Of a DNA stretch of 60,519 bases, positions 26,470-35,590 are shown piece after piece. The position numbers and the translations under genes were made by a program. Each line of letters opens with the position of its first letter. The stretch's first letter is position 1. The notes beneath the pieces were generated by a model, which saw only the letters and a program-made list of their open reading frames with translations, was not told where the DNA came from and made no database searches. The DNA comes from Cloacibacillus sp. An23 (GTDB lineage Bacteria; Synergistota; Synergistia; Synergistales; Synergistaceae): the NCBI RefSeq assembly GCF_002159945.1, contig NZ_NFJQ01000014.1, positions 1 to 60,519 of the forward strand, written 5' to 3'.

Positions 26470-27096
26470 ATGTCAATAGCGCAGGTTCGCCAGTACATGG
26501 TAGAAGGTGACGGAGACGCGGCGGTGGCTCTCGTAAAAGAGCTCATCGAGAAGGGAACCCCCGCGAAGGATATAATGGCCGGACTCACTGAGGAAATGGG
26601 GATACTCGGACAGAAGTTCGAGAATTTCGAAGTCTTCCTCCCCGACCTTATGATCGCGGGCGACGCCTTTATGCAGATCATGTCCGTGCTCAAAGAGCAC
26701 CTCGTCACAGCGAGCGACGGCGCCGCGAAGACCGTCATCATCGGCACGGTCAAGGGCGACTACCATGACATAGGAAAGAATATCGTCGGCATAGTCCTCC
26801 AGGCCAACGGCTTCAACGTGGTGGACCTCGGCGCTGACGTGGACCCGGTCGCCTACCTCGAGGCGGCCCGCAAGGAGAAGGCGGACGTCGTCGGCCTGTC
26901 TGCCCTCATGACGACGACGATGCCCGGACAGGAAGAGTTCATCAAGCTCGTCAGCGACGCCGGAGACAAGGGCAAGTACCTCGTCTGCGTCGGCGGAGCC
27001 CCGACTTCGGTCGAATGGGCCGAGCGCATCGGCGCCGACGTCTGGTCGTTCGACGCTTTCGAGTGCGCCGCGAAGCTTAAGAAGCTCCTTGCGTAA
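26470..27096 (+). CDS. Corrinoid (cobalamin-binding) methyl carrier protein, MtmC/MtbC type
   Basis: A 208-residue protein with a four-helix cap domain (residues ~1-85) and a Rossmann B12 domain carrying DYHDIGKNIV, the DxHxxG motif with H99 as lower axial cobalt ligand, then GLSALMTTTMPGQ and CVGGAPTS. It accepts the methyl group from the methyltransferase encoded 40 bp downstream and hands it to the UroD-family enzyme encoded next. Ribosome site GGAGG. The arrangement matches methylamine and methylated-compound systems. Confidence 0.9.
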   Translation: MSIAQVRQYMVEGDGDAAVALVKELIEKGTPAKDIMAGLTEEMGILGQKFENFEVFLPDLMIAGDAFMQIMSVLKEHLVTASDGAAKTVIIGTVKGDYHDIGKNIVGIVLQANGFNVVDLGADVDPVAYLEAARKEKADVVGLSALMTTTMPGQEEFIKLVSDAGDKGKYLVCVGGAPTSVEWAERIGADVWSFDAFECAAKLKKLLA

Positions 27097-27136
27097 TCAC
27101 ATTACCGTCCGGATATAAAGATTGGAGGAATAAATC

Positions 27137-28528
27137 ATGTCAACGTTCAGAATGTGGGAAGTTTTCGCCAAAGCTGACGAGGGCCCGTTCTACAAGGACC
27201 AGGCCGAGTGGATGCTCAAGTCCTTCATCCCCAACATCAGAAGAGTAGTCAAAGAATACAACATCAAGTACGACGGACATACGATAGTCAACCAGGACGA
27301 CGCGCTCGCCGACAGAGTGTGGGCCGCCGCGAAGGACTTCTTCGTTTCGACCGGCGTCTACAACCAGGACACCCACCGCGTAATGCAGTTCACCGAGCGC
27401 GAGGTCAACGAGGTGCTCTACACGAAGCGCCCGAAGTACCTCATCGGCGCAGGCCACGACCAGCGCTGGCTCCAGGTCCGCGCGGTAGAAGACAAGGAGC
27501 GCCGTCCGTTCCACCTCTTCAGCCCCGACGCGAACTTCAGCACCGACATCCACAAGAAGGCGTGCATGGCCTACCTGAAGGAACCTCTCCTCGACGGTCT
27601 TTGCGCTCCTCTGCTTGAGGACTTCATGGGCCGCAAGGCGACCTCGCAGAACCCGACCGAAGTCGCCGCCGCTATGGAGCACGCGATGAACCTCCGCGAC
27701 GCGCAGCGCCTCGTCGGAAAGCCCGACGTGTGGACGGTCTCCGTCGGCACCGCCGAATCCGCGCAGGCCCAGATAGCCGCCGGAAACCCGGTCTGGGGCG
27801 TCCGCCAGTCGCACCTCGACGGCCGCATGGTCTCCATCCTCACCGAGATGACGACAAACAACGCGATGCTCAACAAGTCGCTGCACTACCGCTCATACGG
27901 GAACGTCTTCGGCAACCTCTGCGGAGCCATCTTCGGCGGACACGCGGGCGGCACCGAAGGGACGCTCGTCCTCCAGACGGCCTACAACATCGAGGGCGCG
28001 TGCCTCTACGGTTCCTGCTGGGCTCTGAACTTCCCGTTCCACCTCAAGTGGCAGTCCACGACGACGAGAGAGCTTCTCTGGCTCCAGAGCGTCCTCAGCC
28101 AGGCGATGTCGCGCAACTCGAACCTCATCTTCCTCAACAACCTCTTCGCGAACGCGGGCCCCGGCACCGACCAGCTCTATTGGGAGTGCGCCAACCACGC
28201 CCTCGCGACCGAGTGCTCCGGCGGCAACCCGTGGGGAGCCGCGACCTGCCGCAACAAGTTCACCGACATGGCGACGCCGCTCGAGTCCCGCTTCTATCAC
28301 GAGACCTCCGAGGCTTCCTTCAAGATGCGCCTCACCAGAGCCAAGGCCGAAGAGATCTGCCAGAAGATCATGGAGAAGTACGAGAAGCTCATCCCGATCG
28401 ACAACTACGGCAAGCACATCCAGGAAGTCTACGACATGGAGCGCATCGTGCCGCGCCAGGAATACCTCGACCAGTACGAGCGTATGCGCGACGAACTCAA
28501 CAAGCTCGGCGTGGAGTACGCTTACTAA
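27137..28528 (+). CDS. MtmB-family methylamine:corrinoid methyltransferase homologue lacking pyrrolysine
   Basis: A 463-residue protein (archaeal MtmB is about 458). From memory of the family, its central segment KPDVWTVSVGTAESAQ aligns with the MtmB region around pyrrolysine 202 (RPGMGV-Pyl-GPETSLSAQ), which puts Val201 (codon GTC, 27737-27739) in the Pyl position. Other shared landmarks are GIYxxDTHR (here GVYNQDTHR), FGGHAGGTEGT, WQSTTTRE and GTDQLYWECA. The frame has no in-frame amber codon. Without pyrrolysine it should use different chemistry or a different substrate, as in the Pyl-less MttB homologues (MtgB and relatives). Flanking corrinoid and MtbA-like genes make corrinoid methylation the expected output. 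Confidence 0.8.
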   Translation: MSTFRMWEVFAKADEGPFYKDQAEWMLKSFIPNIRRVVKEYNIKYDGHTIVNQDDALADRVWAAAKDFFVSTGVYNQDTHRVMQFTEREVNEVLYTKRPKYLIGAGHDQRWLQVRAVEDKERRPFHLFSPDANFSTDIHKKACMAYLKEPLLDGLCAPLLEDFMGRKATSQNPTEVAAAMEHAMNLRDAQRLVGKPDVWTVSVGTAESAQAQIAAGNPVWGVRQSHLDGRMVSILTEMTTNNAMLNKSLHYRSYGNVFGNLCGAIFGGHAGGTEGTLVLQTAYNIEGACLYGSCWALNFPFHLKWQSTTTRELLWLQSVLSQAMSRNSNLIFLNNLFANAGPGTDQLYWECANHALATECSGGNPWGAATCRNKFTDMATPLESRFYHETSEASFKMRLTRAKAEEICQKIMEKYEKLIPIDNYGKHIQEVYDMERIVPRQEYLDQYERMRDELNKLGVEYAY

Positions 28529-28557
28529 TCCCTACGGACAAAATCAGAGTTTTACCG

Positions 28558-28583
28558 CAAAGAGGCGCTTATGCGCCTCTTTG
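28558..28583 (+). terminator. Rho-independent terminator, possibly partial
   Basis: A perfect 11-bp stem (CAAAGAGGCGC / GCGCCTCTTTG) with a TTAT loop lies 30 bp after the MtmB-like gene. The T run is within the stem only, so read-through into the next methyltransferase gene is possible. Confidence 0.7.
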
Positions 28584-28640
28584 TAATAAATAGGCATTTT
28601 TGCTGACTTGACGATAACACAATCATAATGAGGTGAACTT

Positions 28641-30011
28641 ATGAACGGTAAAGAAAGAGTCCTCAAAGCCCTGCGTTTTGAAGAAGTAGACCGCGTGCCT
28701 TGGGTTCCATTCACCGGCGTACACGTCGCGAAGCTCGTAGGCTCTAACGCCGAGGAGATGCTCAAGGACGGGGACATTCTTGTAAAGGCCGTCGAGACCG
28801 CCGCCGAACGCTACTACGCCGACGGCGTATGCTCCGCCTTCGACCTCCAGGCCGAAGCGGAAGTTCTCGGCTGCGCGCTGCACTGGAGCAAGAACAACCC
28901 GCCCGCGGTCACGGGACACGTGCTCGCGCAGGGCAAGACGCTTGAAGACCTGCCCGAATTCACGAAGGACAAGGGACGCCTGCCGATGTTCTTCGACGCG
29001 ACGAAGAAGCTCGTCGAGCGCATAGGCGACAAGGTAGCCGTCTTCGGTCTCTGCTGCGGGCCGTTCACTCTCGCGCTGCACCTTCGCGGCTCGGCTTTCA
29101 TCATGGATATGATGAAGAAGCCCGACGAGGCGCACAAGGTCCTCAAATTCTGCGCGGAAATCACGCGCCGCATGGGCGAGTGGTACATGGAGACCGGCGC
29201 GCACGTCGTCGCGGTCGTTGACCCGATGACGAGCCAGATAGCGCCGAAGCACTTCGAGGCCTTCGTCTCGCCCTACGTGAAACCCGTCATTGACGAAGTA
29301 CACGGCAAGGGCGGCATCGTGACGCTCTTCTGCTGCGGCAACGCGACGAAGAACATTGAGCTGATGATGCAGAGCAAGCCGGACGCGGTCGCCTTCGACG
29401 AACAGGTGGACCTGCAGTTCGTCAAAGACCTCGCCTACAAGTACAACGTCGCATTCGAGGGCAACATCCCGCTCACGACGACGCTGCTCTTCGGCTCGCC
29501 GCGCGAGTGCGTCGCCGACGTGAAGAAGCGCATCGAGATAGGCGGAAAGCGCGGCTACATACTTTCGCCGGGCTGCGACCTGCCCTACGACACTCCGTTC
29601 TACAATCTTGAAGCCGTCGGAAAGTACGCCGCGACGGGCGAAGAGCCCTCCGACACCGCTGGCTTCATGTCGCTCGAAGAGGCGCTTACCAACGCCGAGG
29701 AATCCGGCGACGTATTCGAAGACGTAAAAATCGAGCCGGGCAAGGTGTTCATAGAGATAGTGACGCTCGACTCCGAAGGCTGCGCGCCGTGCCAGTACAT
29801 GTGCGAAGCCGTCAAGAACGTAGCGCCGCACTACGGCGACAAGCTCTCGTGGCGCGAGTCGCTGATCAAGAGCGCCGCCGGCATCAAGCGCACGCAGGCT
29901 CTCGGCGTCTCAACGCTGCCGACGCTGCTCATCAACAACGAAGTCGTCTTCGACAACATCACGCCGACCGAAGAAGCGCTGATGAAGGAGATAGACAAGA
30001 GGCTGAAATAG
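28641..30011 (+). CDS. UroD-family (MtbA-like) methyltransferase fused to thioredoxin-like domain
   Basis: 456 residues. Residues 1-~340 form a UroD/MtbA-type barrel starting NGKERVLKALRFEEVDRVPW; the zinc-site region reads VTLFCCGNAT (C231, C232), where related enzymes have HxCG, so the usual His appears replaced, and the late cysteine is C312 in LSPGCDLP. Residues ~360-456 are an extra thioredoxin-like domain with a CAPC pair (C381, C384), a cis-proline-like TLPTLLINN and a C-terminal helix. It should move methyl from the corrinoid protein to a thiol acceptor (coenzyme M in methanogens; unknown here). The fusion hints at a protein-bound or redox-controlled thiol (inference). Confidence 0.8.
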   Translation: MNGKERVLKALRFEEVDRVPWVPFTGVHVAKLVGSNAEEMLKDGDILVKAVETAAERYYADGVCSAFDLQAEAEVLGCALHWSKNNPPAVTGHVLAQGKTLEDLPEFTKDKGRLPMFFDATKKLVERIGDKVAVFGLCCGPFTLALHLRGSAFIMDMMKKPDEAHKVLKFCAEITRRMGEWYMETGAHVVAVVDPMTSQIAPKHFEAFVSPYVKPVIDEVHGKGGIVTLFCCGNATKNIELMMQSKPDAVAFDEQVDLQFVKDLAYKYNVAFEGNIPLTTTLLFGSPRECVADVKKRIEIGGKRGYILSPGCDLPYDTPFYNLEAVGKYAATGEEPSDTAGFMSLEEALTNAEESGDVFEDVKIEPGKVFIEIVTLDSEGCAPCQYMCEAVKNVAPHYGDKLSWRESLIKSAAGIKRTQALGVSTLPTLLINNEVVFDNITPTEEALMKEIDKRLK

Positions 30012-30019
30012 CATAACGG

Positions 30020-30050
30020 CGCGCCCTCCGCGCGGGGGCGCGTATTTTGT
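30020..30050 (+). terminator. Probable Rho-independent terminator
   Basis: A 7-bp GC stem (CGCGCCC / GGGCGCG) with a 9-nt loop is followed by TATTTTGTATTTTT, after the UroD-family gene. Confidence 0.65.
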
Positions 30051-30163
30051 ATTTTTATTCACAAAACTGTTCCGCGATTTTGAGGGGTTTCGCGAAATGG
30101 TTTTATGGTTTATTATTTACCCACAACTTAATCATCCTTTATGCAGAAACGGAGGAATAAATC

Positions 30164-31699
30164 ATGGCAGCAACAGACAAAAAGCCCAGCTTTGCCGTAG
30201 CTCTTGGGACGTTCGTGATCATAGCGGCGATAATCGCCTACGGACTGCTCGGCCTCGGCATGGACGCCCACGTGCCTATCGCCATGGCCGCCACTGCGGC
30301 GGCGCTGATAGGCAAGTTCGTCGTCGGCGTCTCGTGGGAGGACATGGAAATCTCGGTCTTCAACGCTATCACCTCCTCTCTCGGAGCCCTTCTAATCCTG
30401 ATAACGATAGGGATGCTCGTCGGCGCGTGGGTGCAGGCCGGCGTCGTGCCCGGACTTATCTACTACGGCTTCAATCTTCTTTCCCCCGGCATTTTTCTTC
30501 TCGCTTCGCTGCTGATATGCTCCATCATAGGCATAGCGATAGGCGCCTCGTGGGGCGTCGGCGCGACTGTCGGCGTCGCGCTCATCGGCATAGCCGCCGG
30601 GCTTGACATCCCCGCCCCTCTCACGGCCGGCTTCATCCTGTCGGGAGCGTACCTCGGAGACAAAATGTCCCCGCTCTCCGACACGACGAACCTCGCTCCG
30701 GCCGTCGCCGGGTCGAACCTTTTCGACCACATCCGCGCGATGATGTGGACGACCGTGCCGTCGTACCTCATAGTCTGTGTGATAGCCGTCGTCCTCGGAA
30801 CGCATTACTCCGGCGGCGGAGAGAATTTCGACGCGAGCCGCATAATCGCCTTCCAGCAGATCATCGCCGCGGAGTTCGACCTTAACCCGCTGCTCGTCGC
30901 GATACCGCCGGTCGTGGTAATCGGCCTCGTACTTCTCAAGTGCCCCGCTATACCGGGAATGGTCGCGGGAACTCTTTCCGCCTCCGTCATAGCGATGTGC
31001 CACGGAGTCAGCCTCCACGACGCGATGACCGCGATACACTACGGCTACGAATCCTCCGTCGCCTCCAAGCTCGCCGAAGCCTCCGCAGCCGACATACCCG
31101 CGCTGCTGGGAGAGTACGGCATCACCGGAGTGACGCCTGAGATGGCGCACGAGGTAGGCGGCATGGTCACGGAGCTTCTGAACCGCGGCGGCATCGACAG
31201 CATGATGTGGTCGCTGTCGATGATCATGATAGCGCTCGTCTTGGGCGGCATAATGGAGCGCTGCGGATACCTCAGCGTCCTGCTCAACCCGCTGCTCTAT
31301 AAAGTCCGCCGCGTCGGTGACTTCATCACGCTCGTCGTAATCTCCTGCTTCGTCAGCAACTTCTTCCTCGGCGACCAATATCTCGGAATCGTCGTCCCGG
31401 GGCGCATGTTCCGCGAAGCCGTAGAGAAGAGCGACCTCTCGCCGCGTATGCTCTCCCGTTCGCTCGAGGACAGCGGAACTCTCACGGCCGTCCTCATTCC
31501 ATGGACGGGCTGCGGAGCCTTCCAATCGAACGCGCTCGGCGTGCCTACGCTCGAGTACGCGCCATACTGCTTCCTGAACATAATCAACCCGATATTCGCG
31601 ATAATCATCTCCTACCTCGGCATAGGCATATACTGGGGCTCCGACAAGCACGACAAGGTCGAACGGCGCACGGAGCTCACATTCCCGAGGGAAGCGTAG
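30164..31699 (+). CDS. NhaC-family Na+/H+ antiporter-like transporter
   Basis: A 511-residue polytopic membrane protein of the NhaC/ArsB-NhaD superfamily, with the repeated motif region SGAYLGDKMSPLSDTTNLAPAVAG, VPSYLIVCVIAVVLG and the second-half ILIPWTGCGAF-like VLIPWTGCGAFQSNALGVPT. Some NhaC-like proteins exchange organic substrates rather than H+. Its place inside the methyl-transfer locus suggests uptake of the methylated substrate or export of a product. Ribosome site ACGGAGGA. Confidence 0.8.
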   Translation: MAATDKKPSFAVALGTFVIIAAIIAYGLLGLGMDAHVPIAMAATAAALIGKFVVGVSWEDMEISVFNAITSSLGALLILITIGMLVGAWVQAGVVPGLIYYGFNLLSPGIFLLASLLICSIIGIAIGASWGVGATVGVALIGIAAGLDIPAPLTAGFILSGAYLGDKMSPLSDTTNLAPAVAGSNLFDHIRAMMWTTVPSYLIVCVIAVVLGTHYSGGGENFDASRIIAFQQIIAAEFDLNPLLVAIPPVVVIGLVLLKCPAIPGMVAGTLSASVIAMCHGVSLHDAMTAIHYGYESSVASKLAEASAADIPALLGEYGITGVTPEMAHEVGGMVTELLNRGGIDSMMWSLSMIMIALVLGGIMERCGYLSVLLNPLLYKVRRVGDFITLVVISCFVSNFFLGDQYLGIVVPGRMFREAVEKSDLSPRMLSRSLEDSGTLTAVLIPWTGCGAFQSNALGVPTLEYAPYCFLNIINPIFAIIISYLGIGIYWGSDKHDKVERRTELTFPREA

Positions 31700-31740
31700 C
31701 GTAAGCGCCGCCGCGCCGCGCGCGGCATGACGAAGAAACT

Positions 31741-31782
31741 AAGGACGAAGCACTCCGAAGGAAGAGCTTCGTCCTTTCTTTA
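31741..31782 (+). terminator. Rho-independent terminator
   Basis: A perfect 11-bp stem (AAGGACGAAGC / GCTTCGTCCTT) with a 14-nt loop and trailing TCTTT follows the NhaC-like gene. Confidence 0.85.
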
Positions 31783-31812
31783 AGAAGGCTCCGCACAAGG
31801 AGGGAAAGAACC

Positions 31813-33159
31813 ATGAGAGAGATAAAAAAATCGCTCGAGATAGTGGCGCGCGACGAAAGGGCGATAGCGCCGTCGTCGCGTTCGCCGTATTACCCCTTCG
31901 CCGTCGGATCGGGGCGCGGCGCGACGCTGCGCGACGCGGACGGCAACGAGTACATAGACTTCGCGGCGGGGGCCGCTTCGCTGAACACGGGGACCTGTCA
32001 CCCGCGCGTGACGGCCGCGATAAAGGAGCAGGCGGAGAAGCTGCTCTGTTACACGATAGGCTACATGTACGAGGAATCGTCCGTCGAGCTCGCGGAGAAG
32101 CTCGCCGCGATAACGCCCGGCGATTTCCCCAAGAAAGTCGCCTACGGCCTTTCCGGCTCCGACGCGATGGACGGCGCTATAAAATTCGCGCGCGCCTACA
32201 CGGGACGCTCCGAGATAATCTCATTCAAGACGGCCTATCACGGCGTCACATACGGCGCTCTCTCGGCCTCCGCCATATCGCTCAACATGAGGCGCGGGCT
32301 CGGCCCGATGCTGCCGGGCTTCCACCATTTCAGCTATCCGCACTGCGCGGCGTGCGCGTGGCGCGAGAAGCCGGAAGACTGTTCCCTCGCCTGCCTCGAA
32401 GAGATAAAGACGGCCTTCTCTCTCTATCTGCCGCCCGATGAGGCCGCCGCCGTGCTGTTCGAGCCGATAGGCGGCGACATCGGCCTCGTCGTGCCGCCGG
32501 CCCGCTACGTGCGCGCGCTCGCTTCGCTCTGCCGCGAGCACGGGATACTGTTCGTGTCGGACGAGGTGCAGCAGGGCATGGGACGCACCGGAAAATGGTT
32601 CGCGATAGAACATTTCGGCGTGACGCCGGACATCATCGCCGTCTCGAAAGCGCTCGCCTCGGGCATGCCGCTCTCGGCGCTCGTCATGCGCGCGGAGATA
32701 GCCGACTCGGTGCGCGACCCCGGCCACTGCCTGACGCTTGCCGCGAACGCCGTCTGCTGCCGCGCCGCGCTCGAGACGATAAAAATCATCGAAGATGAAA
32801 ACCTGATTGAAAAAAGCGTCCGCACGGGCGAGAATATAAAAGCGGCGCTGGAGGCGATGAAGCGCGTGCTCCCCCGGCTCGGCGATACGCGCGGCCTCGG
32901 CCTCACCATAGCGCAGGAGATAGTGGACGAGAGCGGCGCGCCGGACCGCGGCGCGTGCGCGAAGATATGCTGGCGCTGCTGGGAGCGCGGGCTGATACTG
33001 ACCTTCCTCGGCGACAACGTGCTGAGGATACAGCCGCCGCTCGTCATAACGGAAAAAGAGACGGCGCGCGCCCTGGAAATTCTGCGCGCGTCGATAGAGG
33101 ACTACGAAAAAGGCCTCATTGAAGACGAAGTTCTGACTTTTGCGAGAGGATGGGCTTGA
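31813..33159 (+). CDS. Class III aminotransferase (GABA/omega-amino acid type)
   Basis: A 448-residue PLP enzyme of the class III family with GLSGSDAMDGAIKFAR (phosphate loop), FVSDEVQQGMGRTGKW (Asp-Glu before the cofactor ring) and the PLP-lysine in AVSKALASGMPLSALV. It transaminates omega-amines or omega-amino acids. It has extra cysteines (HCAACAWREKPEDCSLAC). Location between the transporter and the corrinoid reactivase gene suggests it acts on the demethylated amine. It overlaps the next gene by one base (TGATG). Confidence 0.85.
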   Translation: MREIKKSLEIVARDERAIAPSSRSPYYPFAVGSGRGATLRDADGNEYIDFAAGAASLNTGTCHPRVTAAIKEQAEKLLCYTIGYMYEESSVELAEKLAAITPGDFPKKVAYGLSGSDAMDGAIKFARAYTGRSEIISFKTAYHGVTYGALSASAISLNMRRGLGPMLPGFHHFSYPHCAACAWREKPEDCSLACLEEIKTAFSLYLPPDEAAAVLFEPIGGDIGLVVPPARYVRALASLCREHGILFVSDEVQQGMGRTGKWFAIEHFGVTPDIIAVSKALASGMPLSALVMRAEIADSVRDPGHCLTLAANAVCCRAALETIKIIEDENLIEKSVRTGENIKAALEAMKRVLPRLGDTRGLGLTIAQEIVDESGAPDRGACAKICWRCWERGLILTFLGDNVLRIQPPLVITEKETARALEILRASIEDYEKGLIEDEVLTFARGWA

Positions 33160-34769
33160 TGGACGAAAAAATGTGCGAGATAAAATTCCTGCCCGACGGG
33201 CTGACGGCGCGCGTCGCGCCGGACACGCCGCTCACGGAGGCGGCGGACGCGGCTGGCGCGAGGATAGGCCGCCACTGCGGCGGCGCCGGCGTATGCGGCA
33301 AATGCCGCGTGAGGACCGGCGCGGACGACCCGCTCTCCCCCGTGAGCGAGACGGAGCGCGGCGCGCTCGGCGAGGCCGGGATAAAGGAAGGACTGCGCCT
33401 CTCGTGCTGCGCGCGCGTCGTGCGCGACGGGAGCGTGACGATAGTCGACCGTGTCGAATCGAAAGGGCACAGCATACTCGAAGGCTTTTCCGACGGCATA
33501 TCGGACTGGGCCCCAGACGCTAAGGGATACGGAGTCTCGGTGGACATAGGCACGACGACCGTCGTCTGCTACCTTTTCGACCTAGACGGACACGAGAGCA
33601 TAGACAAAATATCGTTCCTGAATCCTCAGGTGGCATTCGGAGACGACGTAATCTCGCGAATCGCATACGCCTCGTCCTCGCCGGACGCGCTGCCGAGGAT
33701 ACAATCGGTCCTGACGGAAGAGATGGACAAAAGCCTCGGCGTGTTAGCCGAACGCAACGGCATCAAAAAAGAAGAAATCACTGAAATAGTGATAGCCGGC
33801 AACACTGTGATGGAACACCTCTTCGCGGGAGTTTCGCCCGAAAGCATCGGGCGCAGCCCCTACACGCCGCAGTTCCTGACATATCCGCCATTCCCCGCCT
33901 CGAAGCTCGGAATCCGCATAAACGAAAACGGAATCATAAAAATGCTGCCGAACGTCGCCGGCTACGTCGGCGCGGACATAGTCGCCGGCGTCGCCGCGCT
34001 CGGAATGGAGCGCGCGGAAGGCGTGACGCTGCTCGTGGACATCGGCACGAACAACGAGATAGTGATCGGCAGCCGCGACGGCCTCTTCTGCTGCGCGACC
34101 GCGGCGGGGCCGGCCTTCGAGGGCGCGCGCATACAGTACGGGATGCGCGCGAGCACAGGAGCCATTGAGAAGGTCTATATGGATGGCGGCGAGCTGCGAT
34201 GCAAGACCATCGGCGGCGCGAAACCCGTCGGCCTCTGCGGCTCCGGCCTCATCGACGCGATAATGGTAGTCCTGCGCGAAGGCGTAGTCGAGCCGAGCGG
34301 ACGCTTCACCGCGCCCGAAAAGTGCGTGGACCCGCGCTTCGCGAAGCGCCTCGGAAGAAACGAAAACGGCATGGTCCGGCTCCTGCTCACCGACGAAGAA
34401 AATCCCATATACCTCACGCAGAAAGACATACGCGAAGTACAGCTCGCCGCCGGCGCGGTCAAAGTCGGCACGGAAGTCATGCTCGAGCGAGCCGGCATAA
34501 CGAAAGACGAAATAGCGGAAGTCTGCCTCGCCGGGGCCTTCGGCAACAACATAGACATAGAAAGCGCCGCGGCCGCCGGCCTCATCCCCGACATAGACCG
34601 CGCGAAAATACGCGGCGTCAAAAACTCGTCCGGCCTCGGCGCGAGCCTCGCCCTCGCATCGGCGGAGTTCTACGAGCGGACGAAAGCCGTCGCCGAAAAG
34701 ATGAAATACGTCGAACTGTCGTCCCTGCCGGACTTCCAGAAACGCTTCGTAAAAGCCATGGCCTTTTAG
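33159..34769 (+). CDS. RACo-type ferredoxin/ASKHA corrinoid protein reactivase
   Basis: 536 residues. The N-terminal ~95 residues are a plant-type [2Fe-2S] ferredoxin domain (C40-x5-C46-x2-C49 and CC at 83-84). The rest is the DUF4445/ASKHA ATPase with VSVDIGTTTVVCYLFDL, DIGTNNEIVIG and CLAGAFGNNIDIESA. Such proteins use ATP to reduce inactive Co(II) corrinoid back to Co(I). RamA, the methylamine reactivase of archaea, instead has C-terminal 4Fe-4S sites, so this is the acetogen/RACo arrangement. The ATG at 33159 with GAGAGG is chosen over the ATG at 33150. Confidence 0.85.
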   Translation: MDEKMCEIKFLPDGLTARVAPDTPLTEAADAAGARIGRHCGGAGVCGKCRVRTGADDPLSPVSETERGALGEAGIKEGLRLSCCARVVRDGSVTIVDRVESKGHSILEGFSDGISDWAPDAKGYGVSVDIGTTTVVCYLFDLDGHESIDKISFLNPQVAFGDDVISRIAYASSSPDALPRIQSVLTEEMDKSLGVLAERNGIKKEEITEIVIAGNTVMEHLFAGVSPESIGRSPYTPQFLTYPPFPASKLGIRINENGIIKMLPNVAGYVGADIVAGVAALGMERAEGVTLLVDIGTNNEIVIGSRDGLFCCATAAGPAFEGARIQYGMRASTGAIEKVYMDGGELRCKTIGGAKPVGLCGSGLIDAIMVVLREGVVEPSGRFTAPEKCVDPRFAKRLGRNENGMVRLLLTDEENPIYLTQKDIREVQLAAGAVKVGTEVMLERAGITKDEIAEVCLAGAFGNNIDIESAAAAGLIPDIDRAKIRGVKNSSGLGASLALASAEFYERTKAVAEKMKYVELSSLPDFQKRFVKAMAF

Positions 34770-34791
34770 CGCACGGCGGAAAAGATACGCG

Positions 34792-35529
34792 ATGATGGAA
34801 AAGAAAATAAAAATACTGCTCTCGGACTGGGCCGCCCCGTCCGTTATAGAAGAGACGGAGACGCCCCCCGTCGCGGTAGACCTGTCCGCGCTTGAGAAAT
34901 TCTACGCCGCGATGGGCGAACGCCACAAAAAACAATTTGACAAATTCGCCGCCTACTGGGAAAACGAAGGCTTCGAAAAGCTGTTCAACCCCGCCGCGCG
35001 CGTCGTCGCCATGCCGCTCTCAGCCGCCGAAGAAAACTTCGGCGGCGGGCTGCTGCGCGTCAACGACTCCGTAAGCGAGGCCGTCATGGCCGTCTGGACG
35101 ATAGGCGCGGAGCTTGAACGCGAGTGCAGCGAAATGATGAACTCGACCGGGAGCCTGATGACCGGCTTCCTGCTCGACGTCGCGGGCTCAGTCGCCCTCT
35201 ACGGCATGCACGCCGCGCTCGGCTCGTGGGTGAAAGAGCGCGCCGCGAAAAACGGAAAATTCGTCAACGGAGAATTTTACCCCGGCATGGGCAGCATGAG
35301 ACAGGACCTCATGGAAAAGGTCGTGGCGCTCGGCGACACGGAGCGGACGATAGGCGTGGGAGCCAGCGGCCTCTCGCTGCTGCGCCCGAGAAAATCCCAG
35401 TGCTCATTCGTCGCCCTCGGCGCCGCGGAGCACGAGGTAGTCGTCAAAGCCGAGCCGTGCAGCCCCTGCGCCGGCAAAAAATGCCTGTACTACCAGCTCG
35501 GCGGCTGCCACATGCTCACGCTCGGCTGA
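34792..35529 (+). CDS. MetH-activation-domain-like protein with C-terminal cysteine cluster
   Basis: A 245-residue protein resembling the vitamin-B12-dependent methionine synthase activation domain, with the FYPGMGSMRQDLMEKV and GASGLSLLRPRKSQCSFVALG segments that contact SAM/cobalamin in MetH. It ends with EPCSPCAGKKCLYYQLGGC, a likely Fe-S or metal site. Stand-alone forms are common beside corrinoid methyltransferases and probably help reactivate or reduce the corrinoid protein. It follows the RACo gene by 22 bp and ends the locus. Two adjacent ATGs (34792, 34795) are possible starts. Confidence 0.8.
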   Translation: MMEKKIKILLSDWAAPSVIEETETPPVAVDLSALEKFYAAMGERHKKQFDKFAAYWENEGFEKLFNPAARVVAMPLSAAEENFGGGLLRVNDSVSEAVMAVWTIGAELERECSEMMNSTGSLMTGFLLDVAGSVALYGMHAALGSWVKERAAKNGKFVNGEFYPGMGSMRQDLMEKVVALGDTERTIGVGASGLSLLRPRKSQCSFVALGAAEHEVVVKAEPCSPCAGKKCLYYQLGGCHMLTLG

Positions 35530-35540
35530 CCGTGCAAAAC

Positions 35541-35583
35541 CCCGGGGCCGCGCCGGAACCGTGCGCGCCGCTTCGGCCCCGGG
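35541..35583. terminator. Hairpin between convergent genes
   Basis: A perfect 10-bp GC stem (CCCGGGGCCG / CGGCCCCGGG) with a 23-nt loop lies between the MetH-activation-like gene and the convergent hydrolase gene. No T run is present on either strand. Confidence 0.5.
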
Positions 35584-35590
35584 CGCTATG

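Noticed and set aside
27137-28528. Possible pyrrolysine (in-frame TAG) in the MtmB homologue
   Set aside because: The frame is uninterrupted to its TAA stop and the aligned position is a GTC valine codon.
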